Source: Stercorarius parasiticus
Taxonomy: Eukaryota > Chordata > Aves > Charadriiformes > Stercorariidae
DNA: 64,000 bases
Assembly (NCBI GenBank): GCA_013396915.1
Contig: VWZL01000112.1
Coordinates: 210 to 64,209, forward strand
Reading direction: 5' to 3'
Shown here: positions 45,533-59,674 of the stretch, piece by piece
How the letters are laid out: each line of letters opens with the position of its first letter
Numbering within the stretch: the first letter of the stretch is position 1
Made by a program: the position numbers and the translations under genes
The notes under the pieces: generated by a model
What the model was told of the DNA's origin: nothing
The model's input: only the letters and a program-made list of their open reading frames with translations
Database searches by the model: none

Positions 45533-46754
45533 CTGAAAGGAGCAAAATGATTTTCACTTAGTGTACTGATGTAACTTACAGAGCAATCAAAATAAATTGT
45601 TAAAACTGGACAACTTTTTTGGCCTCAGATTTTAATGTGCTTTAATCAACTGACGCATCTCTGTTAAAATACAGTCACCCTCTGTAACCAATGAAGAGAA
45701 ATAGGTTTACTTGGACAGTTCTACTGTTCCTGAGTGAATTGAATCTCTCACTCAGTGTCAGTCTGCTGAAAACTATATTGTGAACACTGGAGTTGTTTTA
45801 GAAAACTCAGTCCCACCAGTGGGAAAAAGAATAGAATTTGTTTGTTTTCACACTACTTGCATTAAAATGTTGATTTGACTATTGTGAATAATGCAAATTT
45901 ATTTCACATTAAAAGTCCAATAACAAGATATTTCAAAAAGCAGCCACTACTGACAAGCTTTAATAATTACCATGACTCTTTGTTTCGTGCAGGGCATCAA
46001 ATTTAACACAGATGTGCCTTGCAAATTCAGATGTTTAAAGCTTAGGAAAGAAACAGTGGAAGCTTTTCTATTTTAAGAAACTAAATTCATCTGCAATGTG
46101 TGGTGATTAGACTTACAAAGAGTTACAGTCTTTTCCTAGCTTAGAAAGGACTTTATAAGGTCACCTGACAGGTCCCAGAAGAACCTGTCCCCAGGAAAGA
46201 CAGCAGAAGGATTGGTTTAGCTAAAGGGGAAAGGATGTCAGCTATGTAAGGAATACCTAATGCTTCCATCTGCAGCTGGCAGTGCTAAAGTATTTCCTCT
46301 CTTGAAACGGAACGTGTCTGTGGGAGAACGTGTGCTTGCTTGCTTCAGAACCTTGCTTTGTGTAGTCACGGACTTCAGGAGCAGTTTTGCTTCTTTGAGG
46401 ATTGTAGGATAACATTTCAAATGAAAACAAGAAAGAGAGGGACAGGTAGATCCACCCTGAACTGTGAAGGTACCTTTGTCCTTGTCATGTGAGTGGTCCA
46501 AAAGCAGGAGCAGGAGTAGGAGGGAGTGTTACTGGTGAAGTTCAGCGGGAGCACAGGCTACAGAGGAGGCTGTTCAAGGAAAATTCTCAGCTCTTTAGAG
46601 CAGACCAAGGATTTCCACATGTAAGATAGGGTCACAGGAGGTACACAGCCCATAATGAACTATAGGTTCATGGGAAATGGAGGATTATGTGCTGGGTACT
46701 ATGGGCATTCTTTTCTTTGTCCTTTTAGTTTGTTTGATTGTTTTTGTTTGGACC

Positions 46755-47100
46755 ATTCCAAAGAGTTAGGAGTAAAGGGGCTGAAGCATCTGTCTGGAGA
46801 GGCTGAGAGAGCTGGGACTTTTCAGCTTGGAGAAGAGAAGCCTCAGAGAGATCTTATCAAAGGGGAGGGAGATGTTAGCAAGGCAGAGCCAAACTCTTCT
46901 CAGTGCTGCCCGGTGAGGACAAGAGGCAATGTGTACATGCTGAAATACATGAAATTCCCCCTAAACACACACAAAAAGATATTTGGTTATTGTGAGGGTG
47001 TCAGACACTGAAATAGGTTTCCCAGGGAGGTAGAAAAGTCTCTATGCCTAGACTGTATTTCAAAATCCAACTGGACATGGCCTTGGGCAATCTGCTTTAG
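46755..47100 (+). mobile_element. CR1 3' region, decayed, different subfamily
   Basis: An ORF2 C-terminal remnant (GLKHLSGEAERAGTFQLGEE, open to 47011) is followed by GGACATGGCCTTGGGCAATC and TGCTTTAGCTGATA. The usual terminal tandem motif is nearly lost (TCATCTAGAATCATGG). The CTGGACATGG...GGGCAA form of the 3' end distinguishes it from the other copies. Confidence 0.8.
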
Positions 47101-50100
47101 CTGATATGTATTAAAAATTCATCTAGAATCATGGCTATTAATCAATCATATATTAATACTGAATAGACCTTTTCAGAAGAAGAAAAACAAAACTTTGATT
47201 CAATAGTGGGAACATGAAGTAAAATTTCTGTTAGTTTAAATTGGAATAGACCTTTTTCATTAAAACTGTAGGCAGTATAAAGAAAATTGTGTTGCCTGTG
47301 CCACCAAATGGAACAATAGCTGCCTCCATACAGCACAGTTCTGTTGGTAAAATAACACTTGCAAGACAGTTGGAAGATGACATTGAAAACAGTGAATTCT
47401 GTTAAATTAGCACTAAGATAAAGTTGCAACATGGTATTTAACACAGTAAAAACCCTCATGAACTGGAAATTAATTCTGTACAATTAATCTTTTGCTTACT
47501 CTTAATCCTTCTTAAGAGTCCTTCAAGAATCACTTCAATTAAACAAATTTTACATTTGATTTCCTGGGCTCTTTTGGAGGACACAGAAGACACTTTGTGT
47601 ACTATGAAGTCTTCAATTTATTTTAAAAAAAATTATTCCACATAGCAAGAAAAAAATATTTATAAAAACAAATCTGTCGCCCTGATATATATATGATTCT
47701 TTTAACATTTTACAATCATGTTATCAGACTATTTACTCATTTATTTATTTTTAATATTTATGGAAAAAATCAAAACTCTTGTGTAATTTAGAATTCATAG
47801 GCCAAATAATAGAGGTATAGAAGAGAAGAAATTAGCAGGAAGAAGTAGCTAATAAGTGATATATAATGATATCATGTGCTCTGAGTATTAAACAAGGCAT
47901 TTGCAAATGTATGTTGATGTTTGCACTAAGTCAGCTATGATTTTGTCAGTTGAACTGTATCTCATTAGTAGCCTGGAACAGCAGATAAACAGTATGTTGA
48001 TGTAATTTGCATATGAAACACAACTGTGAGATTCTGGAATTACATTTAGAAATGAGAAAAAATGAAAAAAGAAGGTTGCAAAAATTATAATAATAGGCAG
48101 AATATGGTCAAACAATGTTAAACTAGGAAAAACAATGATAATGCCAAGTAAAAGATGGCACCAACAATAGATACAATTCAGGAAAACATAACAACCCACT
48201 TAGTCTTGAACCTTACAAAATTAGGTATGTACTTAACTGTGCTTGTATAATAGGATTACTCTCATTCTTAATTGAAAGTACATGAACACGTACTTTCTTG
48301 ATCTTAGTGATTCCAGAGGAGGCAGAGTTGTATAAATAACAATTTAGGCAGCAGTTCACAAGTTACATAGCCAGACAAGTTGCACAAAAATAACTGGACT
48401 AATTGAGCTGCATAGACAAAAGAGAAGCAAGTTGCCAGTAATAAGCCTGCTCTTCTTTCCCATCTTGCCTTCAGGTAGAGCCCACTTGGCAAGATATATC
48501 TAGTCATACATGCCCAGTTACAAAATATATTGATAACTGGAAGGAATTCAGAAAACAGAGACCTTAATGACTAGACACCTGGCAAGATGTTTTATAAATG
48601 AATAACAAAAAAAAAAAAAAAATACCTTAAGGTTTAATCATGTTAATGACATGAACTGAGATCTTTCCAGTGAAATGTTTCCAGCATTTCACAGATCAGG
48701 CCTCATGTATATATCTTGTAGGATATGATGGGCTTTAAATAGCAGAAAAAAATGTAGGTTCTGAGTAAGGAGACATAATTTTTAAAAGAAGTACAAAAAA
48801 TGAAAGTACATAAACTACTTAAAAAATTTAAAATTCTACTGAATACCTAGGAGCTTTCAATTGTGGAATAACACTATTATGGAAAAAATTGAAATAGTTA
48901 CCTTGCTATTGGTAATACCTTTATTTACAATGTGGTCACTTAGAACTTTAATATTATCTATTCATTATTTTTAACCATTAACCATCATACCCTTTCATTG
49001 ACTCTTAGTCAATAAATGGGGGGGAGGGGGGGAATTCAAGTTTGCCAGTGGTTATGCTTTTCTTTCTTTGTAGGTTTCGTATTTTTTATCTGAGGTGAGC
49101 AGCCTTCTGTTTTCTATGCCAGCACAAGTTCTTCACTATGCTCATATTGCTCTTGTGCAAGAGTAATTTTAACAATTGTAGATGTATGTGAATGCCTTTT
49201 GATTTGGGAGAATGTTATATTCAAGGACAGTGTAAAATTTCTAAATTCGCCTACTACTGAACTGGGAAAGATAGAGGGCAGACTTCAGATGTTTAATGTG
49301 TTTGATAGACCTTGCCACTGCAGCATATACTTGTGACTCTAGAGATCATCTTAAAATTGGGATTTTTCAGGAAATTCCATTTCTTGTGAAATTTGAGATA
49401 GAATTTAGACAACTTTATCAATAAATGTATAATATAATTGGCATACTCTAGGAAGTACACAGAATTTCAAAGATCAGTATTTTTTCATATTCTTGTTCAA
49501 AGAATCTCTGAACTTGACAAAGATAAACCGGAAAGACAATGTGATGAATCCAGACATCATTTCTGTCTAAGGACAGTTTTCCCAAACACAGTTTTCAAAA
49601 CAACACACGGCTCCAATGAATTTCAGCAATGTGGCATCACAGAAGTTCATTAAGGTATTTGACACAGAAAGGTTAGGCAGGTTTTGCCATTGTGATCTGG
49701 TTTGTAGTGTGAAATTAAGTTTCTTAGATGTTCTCTGACTCAGAAGCCAACTGGCATTTAATGACAATTTTTCTGTGGTTAAATTCCCTCCTTCAAATAT
49801 TTTTGAACTGAACATTAGTTAGAAGGAGCCAAACTATGACAAGGAAAGTGATAACTAACAATATAGACAACTGTAAACCAATACCTGAGATCAAGTGCAG
49901 TACCATTTTTTACTTTCAATATGGAAGTGCTTCTGGCTATATCCACGGTAATAAATTAATTACGAAGAGGGTGTGATCTCAGTAGCAGACTTCTAATCAT
50001 CTCATTGCTTGTTAACACTAACTGACTGTTTTTAACCACTCCAAAAAGTTGTCCTCAGGAAAATTCATACTGAGCAACCTAGCCAGAAAAAGCGTTAAGT

Positions 50101-50570
50101 TTGAGCCAGTCTGATACCCGGCTTTAGACTCAAGATAAATCCCTGGCCTCTGTTACCTAGAATATATGTGTATAATCTAAGTACATAAAATGTATGAGTA
50201 AATTATGTTGCTAAAATAGGCAAATTAGATCTCATTTCCATCTCTTCTCTGCAAACATTTTAAAGGATGAAGTATGTATCATTTCCTACTATTCAATCCT
50301 CTAAATAGCCAACCCACAGTTTTCCCTCAAGAGATGGATTCTTCTCAGAAGAATCTAATCAAATACCCTCAATTCTGATTAAGCCCCCAATTAAAACAGT
50401 TTGCGCCTAAAATCCTTTATGAAGATGGCTTTTTTAAGCTATTCTGTTAGCAAGAAGAACTGAAGAAATGTGGGTGCAAGTGATGGGCTGTTTATGCATT
50501 GAATAATATTCCACCGACCAATACTTTTGCCTATTACAATAATCCTGAAGACCTTATGAGTTGGGTTTAC
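47101..50570. other. No gene seen; AT-rich, A and G homopolymers
   Basis: The interval has an A run at about 48607-48622 and a G-rich stretch at about 49017-49032. Minus-strand frames at 47142-47483 and 47888-48199 are low in complexity. I see nothing else. Confidence 0.55.
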
Positions 50571-50571
50571 A

Positions 50572-51418
50572 TGCTGAAGTTTTTGGTAATGGGGTGAGGG
50601 GGCTGCAGGGATGTCTTCTGAGAGAAGAGGCTGGGGTTGCCCTGTGTCAGACACAGCCGGCTCCAACGGACCCACTGCAGGGCACAGCTGAGACCATAAG
50701 CCAAGCTGGTGCACCTCAGGGAAAACACATTTAAGAAAGGGCAAATCTTTGCACAGCAGCAAAGAGAGTGGGGAAAAAAGTGTGAGAAACAGCTCTGAAA
50801 ACACCAGGGTCAGAGAAGAAAGAGGAGATGCTCCAGGTGCCAGGGCAGATATTCCCCTGCAGCCCATGGAAGGTGTTGAAGATGATGACGGTGGAGCAGG
50901 TATCCACACTGCAGCCCAAGGAGAGGATCAAGTTGGAGCAGATAACCACACTGTAGCCTATGCCAGAAAAGTTTGGTATTCCATGAAAGACAGCAATCCA
51001 TAAAAGCACCCATGCTGGACCAGGATAAAAATGTGAGGACGAAGAAGCAGCAGAGACAAATTACTATGGACTGACCATAACCCCAATTCCCCAACCCCCT
51101 TCATCACTTGGGGTGAGGAAGAAGTAAAAGAGTCAGGACTGAAGGAGTGAAGTTGAGCCTGTGATGAAGTGGAGGAAGATGTTTTAGTATTTGTCTTTGT
51201 TTCTCACCACCACACTCTATTTTTAATTGGCAATAAATTAAATTTCTCCCTGAGTCAAGTCTATTCTGCCCAGGATGGTAATTGGTAACTGATCTCCCTG
51301 TTTCTATCTCAACCCATGAGGTTTTTTTCATCTTATTTTCTCCTCTTGTCCTGTTGCCAGAGGAGTGGGAGAGCAGCTGGGTGGTGGTCTGGCAGCTAGC
51401 CAAGGTCAACTGACTACA
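50572..51418 (+). mobile_element. Solo LTR of an avian ERVL-like endogenous retrovirus
   Basis: The unit is close to 850 bp. It begins near 50572-50584 with TGGTAATGGGGTGAGGG and ends with CAAGGTCAACTGACTACA. It has the composition of a well-known avian LTR family: GGGCTGCAGGGATG near the start, ACACATTTAAGAAAGGGC in U3, CAATAAATTAAATTTCTCCC with the AATAAA signal at 51232-51237, and a U5 containing AACCCATGAGG and GGAGTGGGAGAGCAGCTGGG. The open frames on either strand inside it (for example 50749-51003) are by-products. The 5' end is uncertain: GTTTT before 50584 against ATTTT after 51418 would be an imperfect target duplication. Confidence 0.82.
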
Positions 51419-52794
51419 ATTTTTTTCTCCCAAACTGACTAATCTTTCCAGTTTGTGGATGTTAGAAAAGTTCTTCGTCTTTTGCCTAGAGATAGACTGA
51501 TAGCCTTCTCAGAATTCCTAGTTTTGCATTTTTTCAGTAAAAAACATGAAATGGCATCATGAACTCTACCTGGACACCAAAAAGATTCTGGTTACATAAA
51601 TATCATCTATGCAGACAATAGGATCAGAAAATTACTGTGGTGCCTTTCATGATTTTTCTGCCCTATATCTTTGCAAAGATTTAGATCTGTCCTTCAGAAT
51701 TTCACACAAAATTTTTGCAGTGACATGTAAAACTTTTATTATATATTAAATTTACTAAAATTAAAAAAAAATAAATCTGCCATTTATCTGAAATGTCAAT
51801 ATCTTTTTCTGCATAAGCCTAGATCTGTTTCAAAGTTAACCAAGATTTTTTTCTAGTACAGAAATAAAAAAATTTGACCTTGTACTTTCCGTTCATTGAC
51901 TGGTTTTGGTTTAGTTTCTTTTAAATAACGTTTTCAAAGCACTCTAATTCTGACTAAATATGTTTTTTATTGACAGCAATCCCATTTTGGTCCAGTAAAC
52001 ATAAAGAAAAATCCTATGCTGTATTTCAAGACTTCATGCTTCACATTCAGCCACTCTAGTATATTTTTCTCCTCAAAATAGAAAAGAACTGTTAATTACA
52101 CTTTTTGTGCTTCTTAGGAGTATAAGAATATATTATTTCTGGTTTTGTAGGGTAATATTGCCTTCTATAATCGGAAAACAAACCACCATGTATCTCTCTT
52201 CTCCAAAACAAGAACTATTAGTCAACCTAACAGAGTAAGAGGGAATATATTGGGAGAGAGGGAGTTCTAGTCAGATCTAAATACAGTGATACTTATGATC
52301 ACAAATAAAATAATTCCTTAATATTCTCAATATAATTATTTAAAATTATTGAAGTCTGTTAGGTAGAGCTTTCCTTTTCTCATAGTTATCATTTAATTCC
52401 AGGAATAATATTGGTCAGTATAGTTATGATAATCCATAATTTTCACTTAAGCTTCCTATTTTAAAGAAGGATACAAAATAAAATAAAAATTTATTCTTTA
52501 TATGAGATTTAATGGAACCCAGCAGACTTCAAAATTCATATTTTTATTTGTCTTGGAACAGCTGTTGACATCTTTGTTGATATTACCCTTTGCTTGAAGA
52601 TAGTTTCTTCAAGACTATAATACTAAATCATGAGCAAGTGTCAGTCTTGTATTAACTGATTGAATTTTGGCAGAAGAAAAAAAATTGCTAATTTATTGCA
52701 TTCTGTTTTTAAAAGGAACCTTTCAATTTTCAGGAAATTACAAAGAGAAAAAGAGATTGCCCCTACAACAATATCCCCTCACCACAAAAAAAAC
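51419..52794. other. No gene seen; AT-rich
   Basis: I recognise no element, domain or splice-flanked open frame here. Confidence 0.55.
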
Positions 52795-52886
52795 ATTGAG
52801 GTGCTGTAGTGGGTCCAGAGGGGTCTGGAGAATAAGTCTTATGAGGAATGGCTGAGGGAGATGGGTTTGTTTAGCCTGGAAAACAA
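52795..52886 (+). mobile_element. CR1 internal scrap, truncated at both ends
   Basis: About 90 bp resemble the ORF2 thumb region: GTGGGTCCAGAGG, then TATGAGGAATGGCTGAGGG, AGATGGGTTTGTTTAGCCTGG. The C-terminus and 3' UTR are absent, so the piece was cut by a later deletion rather than by 5' truncation alone. Confidence 0.8.
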
Positions 52887-55800
52887 TGATTCATTTTTTT
52901 AGGGCTGCTCATTTGCTTAAAACTAAATGCTGATGTGAATGAGAAATCCACAGCACTTTGGCAAATACATCCATTTTAATATTTTCAGCAGTACAATGGT
53001 AGATGTCACTTTACAACAAAAGGTACTGTTAAAATGAAAAAGAGGAAGATCTGACTCACGTTACTGATGTCAAAGATGAATTTTTCCTTAGTTACCTACT
53101 TCATAATAGCTGTATCTTCATGTGAAAAAAATGATCTCATCTTCAGAGTTTCTGAACGTGTGCCTTATCTTGTTGACATGCATTTGCAGAGGCATGACCA
53201 ATAAAGAAAGCAGCTATCAGCATTTTAAAATCACAAATGAAAAGATTACCAATGAAATACGAAAGGCCAGCCTCCAATTACTTTGGGGAAAATATTGAAA
53301 TTCCATATTTGAAAACATATTATTTATGAACTGATCCAAAAATTAAAGGTGTGAACTCACAGACTGTTGGGAAAAAAGAAATAGGAAACAGAAAATATAT
53401 TAAATTATTCAGAGCAAGAAAAAAGAAAGCATAACAAAACAAAAAAAGTGACTAGAGATTCAATGATGACATAAGATACCATCATAGCCTAAAATACTTT
53501 ATTAATACTTAGTGATTTGTGAAGCAGGGTGCTATAAATCCTGAATGCTGAAACAAATGATAAAACAAAAAATGAATTTGTCATTTCATTTTTCATTTAC
53601 ATGCAACACAAACAGTATATTTCATCATTCCTCTTTGAAAATATTATTAACCCTAGAGGCAAACAGAAGGAAATATGTTTTACCCTATGTCACAGCTTGT
53701 AGGCTGCTCTGTCTTGAATATAATCAAGGTCAAATGTCTGTGAAGGCTAGTTAATGTAAAAACCTTTATTTACATACTACCATATAATTTTTTTTTACAT
53801 TGCAAGGCAAAGACTGATAAAATATTCTGATACACCATTAAATTAATGCAGAAAGTTTTAAACTTGACACAAATTTTCTTACATGTATGAATTGATGATG
53901 ATTTAATTAACCCTACTTAATGTACTGAATTTGTTTGGTGCACGTTCACAGATAAACATCACCTGAAGCACACAAAATTATTCAGGCTCTGGACCAGCTC
54001 CTATTCTATTAACATTCACCAGCATTTTGGAAGCAGTGTTAACATTGGAACTATAGAAGTCTAACTTACCATCAATTCTTTTTTTTTTATTACTTTGACA
54101 AAAAGAAAGGAACAACAACATAAAATTAATTTCTCAGCTTCATCTAAAGTTTCCACAATGATTTATGGAGCTTCTTTCCCTTTAAATCCAATATGCCCAA
54201 TATAACAAGATCAGTATTATTTTGAGGTCTGTGTCCAAGCAGTTAGTTTGTGATGATGATATTTGATGAACCAATGGCCTAAGAGAATCAGAAAAGGCTC
54301 CAAACTCACTGCTAACATTATAAATATCACAGTTTGTGGATTTCCTGGTTTCACTGCCAACTATTTAATGTAACTATCCTGCTTTTAATGAACGTTGGAC
54401 CTAAATCCTTGTATCAATATGCATCATATTTTTCAAGTGTGACATATCACAGTCACAGTGGCATTAAAGAGATTGGGAAACTTTGCAGTTCCAGAAAAGA
54501 ACTTTAAATGAGTTTGTCTTAGAGCGTTATACAAAGCCTGAGGCTTGAAGTCTGTAGAATAATTTCCTTCAGTCAATATTTCTGCCTCCAAAGCAGTTTA
54601 GCATTATGCAGAAATAAGTTCAGTCTCACAAATTTTGTATGTAAGTCTTAGTTATTGTAGCTTAATATCTTAGATTACAATCAATATTATTCCTATACCA
54701 TTTGCTGAATTGGAATAAATTTTATTTGGACAAGAGTGTAATTTTCAGACTTGGTATATATATTCAATAAATTTAAATTGGAAATTCTCAAATATCCTTC
54801 CACTCTATAGATACACATTTTCTAAGAAGCATTTAAAAACCTTGATAACAACAGGAATAAGCGAAAAAAATATATATATATTCTAGGAAACATTTCCTAA
54901 TTTCTAGTAGAAAAGATTATGAATTCTACCTTTATGTTCAAGTAGCACTGCTTCTTATGCTCTCATTACTTCAAATACTAGCATTACTGGGTATGTTTAA
55001 ATAATGGTAGTTGACAATATCTCTGCAAGAACTATTTTAAAAGCTTTGGTAATTCAACTACTATTGGATGTTTGTTAAAACAATTTTAAGCAGTTCTATT
55101 TATAAATCAGTAATGCATTGCTGAATGTAATCTCAATAATGAAAAAAAAAATACCCTAATGAAGTTTTCAGGAACCTGACTTGTGGACTCCATTTTTTTT
55201 TCTTGGGAGTTTAGACATTTTTAATTACTTACATACTGGTATAAATTGTCAAAGATAATGAAATAATCTATTCTGCTATCTCTTTTCCCTTCCATTATGT
55301 TTCTCAGTTCGTGAATGAGTAAAGTGAGCATGACAGAAATGTGATTTTTCATTGATGTTCTGCCAAATTAATAGATCTACATTTTCTTTTAATTTAAATG
55401 AGACTGTGTGGAACTGGTATCCAAATGACACTTATTTATTGATTTTTCAGTCCAAAGTAGGTAGCAATAATGATGTTCAGTGGGAATCAACATTCATAGT
55501 TGGCATATCAATATTTTTTGCAAGGTAGATGTATTGCTCATTGTGCTAGAAGTTTTAATGTCCTCACCTATGAGGCAGCTATAACCATTTACGTGTGATG
55601 CAACAGCATCAAAATAATGTTTATGTCATCTCATGAGAAGACTTTTTTGATACAGTCTTTTAACATTTCAGAACAACTTAGAAACATCTTCTTTGTGTTG
55701 TGCCTCTTCTATGTAGATTTCGGCATCACTGATTGAACCTTCTCCCACGTATATATCCTGTTTTGTTTTCACTCTAAGTGAAATTCAGTTCCTTTTATCT

Positions 55801-57049
55801 TAATGTTGACATTTCCTTTCTCTGCATTGACACAAATGTTTCAGTTACACACTCTCACAGCTTTTATATTTAGTAGCTGAAAGGCAGAACAGTATATGAG
55901 CTTCAGATGTGCAATTCACTTTTTCCATATGTAGCACTCACTGCTCTATTTGCTAAAAGCAAAATCCACTACAGAATTTAGGCACCTGTGAGTTCAGTGC
56001 TGGGACACATAGGTTTTAAATTCCAAATTAGAGATTAGAACTGAAAATTCTGAATAAGATATTGCTCTTACATATGGTTCTTATACATAATGAGAAAGTC
56101 TCCTAGAAATAACTAAGAAAAACTATGTGCCTGAAACAGGACGTATTTATTGAGTTTAGAACTACTAGTATTCTTGAGTACTTGAAGCTGAGGTGACAGG
56201 GGTTTCAGTAATCGGAAAATATAGTGGACATTGTTCATATCTCATTTTAACCATTTATGTTTTGAAGTAAATGAAGGTCATTCTTGTCATTTATATTTCT
56301 TTATATTTTGAACCGTAAAATAATCCTTTTGGTATACTAATGAAAATGACTTTTTGTTCTTCTGTCTCATGACTCTAAAATTTACTTGCTGCTCCTTTAA
56401 AAAACAAACCAAACCAAACAAACAAACAAACCAAAATCCCAAGCCACAAAAAAACCAACCTTGTAAACAAACATATTCATCCTCAGATTCTTCACGCTAC
56501 TTAGTGTTCTGTACTGTTGCATAAAATAAACTCTCTTACTGTCTATTTCCAAGAAGTTTCTAAGTAAATTGCATAACTTTTGCTGGTAATACGTAGTCAT
56601 AGTGCTAATATAGTTGTGTTCTGCATCCTACTTGAACAAACCTTAAAAATCCTTGCTCTCTGACAACAGAATTGTTTTTAGCCCATGTGAGAGAGTCACA
56701 TCATCAGTTAACTAATTGGTTAAACGGCTTTCAAAGACATTGAGAATGGAAAAAGAATTACCCTTTTTTAACATTGAAAATATGACTTCACGTTGTTTCT
56801 AGAAGTCATTCACTAAAGCAACATTAATTTTAAAAAAGCTATTATTAACAAAAGTATGACAAAGTCTTCATTTTAAGTTTGTAGTATTTTAAGTAGATAG
56901 GCATAGGTAAGTAACAGATCTACATTCAACTGATAGAAAAATATCAACATTGATGATAATCAACTATTGCGAGAGCTGCTAATGCAAAATAATACCTGAA
57001 GTCCATTTAACAAAAGATGTGAAGTGTACTCCAGTTTGATCTTAATTGG
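52887..57049. other. No gene seen; longest element-free stretch after 27-33 kb
   Basis: AT-rich sequence with homopolymer runs. I recognise no transposon and no convincing exon. A (CAAAC)n-like patch lies at about 56400-56435. Confidence 0.5.
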
Positions 57050-57365
57050 GTTGCTAGCTAGGGCAGCCTTGGAAAAGGATGAGGTTTTGCCCCTCTCCCA
57101 TAGAGAAATGCACGACACCAGGTGACAAAGCTCTAACTAACCTCTGATAGATGTACTTTGAAATTAATCATTAATTAGCTCTTTAACTACCTCTGGGAGC
57201 TGTACTCTGAGTGTGGCTCATATATAGGCCTCTCCTGAGCACTGGCTAAAGAGAGATTGACCCTCTCTAATCAGGGAACAATACAGCTGCAATAAAGGCT
57301 CATGATACCCTAGATTAAGGGCTGCTCTTTAGAAGTTGCTAGAGCTTCCTTGGATCTACAGCCAT
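57050..57365 (+). mobile_element. Probable LTR fragment with TATA box and AATAAA
   Basis: A TATA-like CATATATAGG (about 57220) lies about 70 bp before AATAAAGGCTCATG (AATAAA at 57291-57296). A CT-rich stretch follows and ends in GGATCTACA near 57360. The spacing and GC-richer composition fit the U3-R-U5 of a short avian retroviral LTR. I could not define the ends or a target duplication. Confidence 0.45.
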
Positions 57366-59619
57366 GTTGCTCCTTTTACCTAGCAGCAGCAGGAGCTGTC
57401 AAGGTTTCCTGGATCTTGTTCTCAGAGGCTCCCAAAGCAGAAACCAGAGACTGTTGTACAAGCTGCTGCTTCTGTTGGCATGTGTATTATATATATATAA
57501 GTTTGTTTCCTGAATGTCTTAAAAACTATTTCTCGTGGATCAATACCAGAAATGAAGAATAGACCAAAATCCAGTCTCAAGCCAGTTTTATTTCCTTTTG
57601 GAGGGGATTGAAAAAACAAGAAATTAGGATGGTACAATGTAAAGAGAAAGCTGAGCCTTCTTAAGAAAAAGATCTGGAATAATTTTCCTTTTTAAGAATG
57701 CCAGGGAAAACAGTTATCTACAAAGTATAGCTCTGCCTGAAGCATAAGAGCTTGTGACTACAGTAGTACCTTTCATGGGAAGGAATGCTTTAATTAAAGA
57801 AAAATAAAGAATCACAGAATATCCACAACTGTTAAAAAATAGCACATACCTGAAAAATACAGCTACTCTAACCCCAGTGATTTGAAGTATTTGGTTATTT
57901 AATGAAAATTTTGTATTCAGGGACTTATTTTGAGTAGGGTTGAAAGAGTTCAGGATTCCTTTCACTAAATTGAAGTACATTTAGGGTTTTTTCCCTAATG
58001 CCTTGCCCTCTTCAGGTAGCTGAAATAAAGAGCCTGACTTCCTGACAACACAACTGACAGCAAAAGAAGAAAGAGGAAAAGTGAAAGAGAAATCACAGAA
58101 AATAATAATTAAAAAAAAGTTCTGTCCCTGAGAAATACAGCCAATATTTTATTTATTTCAGAGTGTGAGATTTTATTTCCTTTCTTGGATTTAATGCATG
58201 CACATTTTTAGTAATTCGTTATTACTCTTCAGTATCAGCTGAAAGGAACCCGCAAGACATCTAACTCCAAGCAGCATCTTGTATCTCCCTGAACATTCTA
58301 ATTTCTCCACATTAAGACTAACTGCAATACTAGGAAAATAACCTGTTGAATGAAATTGCTGTGAGGTGCTCTCCTGTCTTCCACTTCTGCCACATTCCCT
58401 CATAAACTACATCAACTATTATGAGTTTACCATCTCTGTGGTGATTCTTGACGGGAGGAAGAAGTATATAATTGAATGCCATCTTATTTTGTTTGAGTCA
58501 TTTAATTTGGAGCTCTTGGCAGTGATAGTCATGACATTTCTTAACCTAAAGGTCTGTAAGGAAGAGTGAAATACAAATAGCTACACAGAGACTCTCACAG
58601 AGGTTCATCTCTACTATAAAGGCAGAAGTGCACACTTTCCCACATCTTGATTTTTTAAAATAAATTTAATAGTTTTATTTCAGAAGCACATGTAACCTTC
58701 AAAATAAGACAAAAATAAGAAAATAATCACTTACAATAATATAAGCAGGAGATGTAATTCTCCCATTCTGTGTCTCAAAAAAGTTATAAACACAAAGTTA
58801 TATATGCTACCATTCTTATTTTTCCAGTACTTGTGCAGCTTGGTGGTGATATACAGACAAATAAAAAACCATCTGAGTTGTTTTCAATGTATAATAGATT
58901 TAACAGATTAGGAACATAAAGACAGAGGAACTATGGGAGGGGACAAAAACCTCTATTGTGATGCTTAAGTATATAAATTAATTTCCCCGTTAATGAGTTA
59001 TTTATACCTTAGCTCTCTTTCGTATTTTGTGGTTATTACCTTATTTGAGTACACATTTTAAAAGCAGGGGAGAGAGTTGATGGACAAGAAAATTCTCATA
59101 GAAGTACATTGTGATGTATATTGTGATTGTACTTTCTCTATTAGTTATGATTTCTATTTAAAGAAAATATAATTTTTGGAAGCCCAACTACATCTTTAAA
59201 CAACAATCATTGGTATCAGATGATAGAGCCATATTTTTTTACTTGTTATTTGATCGAGGCCGTTGGAAAATAAGATGAATATCGTGAATACAGCAAACAT
59301 CACTCTTCCCATGGTAAATCAGGATGACTTATGAGAAATCATGTCCTTTTTTAATCTAATCTGAATCATAGCAGAGTTAAAGGAAAATATTTTAATGGCA
59401 GTGATGAAGTTCTTTTCTATAAGGGTATACTGCATGAAAGAGCAATGCTAATATGGCAGCATATTAAACAGAAACATGAGAGCATATTAAACAGAAACAG
59501 GTTCAGTTGTGTGACAGAAATACATGAAAAGAAGTGGTCGTTTTCGTCTTATTATTTAAGGTATCCACAGAAACATAAAAGAAAATATTCATCATCGATG
59601 GATATGCTGGAAAAGGATG
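57366..59619. other. No gene seen up to the second gap; one 23-bp tandem duplication
   Basis: AT-rich sequence. At 59458-59503 the unit AGCATATTAAACAGAAACA(T/G)G occurs twice with a 23-bp period. Confidence 0.55.
59458..59503 (+). repeat. 23-bp tandem repeat, two units
   Basis: AGCATATTAAACAGAAACAT at 59458 is repeated as AGCATATTAAACAGAAACAG at 59481. The near identity suggests a fairly recent slippage or duplication. Confidence 0.88.
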
Positions 59620-59674
59620 NNNNNNNNNNNNNNNNNNNNNNNNNNNNNNNNNNNNNNNNNNNNNNNNNNNNNNN
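59620..59674. other. 55-base assembly gap
   Basis: A run of N between AAAAGGATG and a T-rich stretch. Unlike the three single-N joins, its flanks are not visibly duplicated. Confidence 0.99.

Larger units (their letters stand above)
43777..46754. other. AT-rich interval holding the best candidate exon pair
   Basis: No transposon is recognised. The two candidate exons at 44720-44898 and 45425-45532 are listed separately. The part from about 46130 to 46600 is a little richer in G+C with no assignable feature. Confidence 0.5.

Noticed and set aside
50749..51003. Acidic 84-codon open frame and overlapping minus-strand frames
   Set aside because: All lie within an ERVL-like LTR, which is non-coding. 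The frames follow from its composition.
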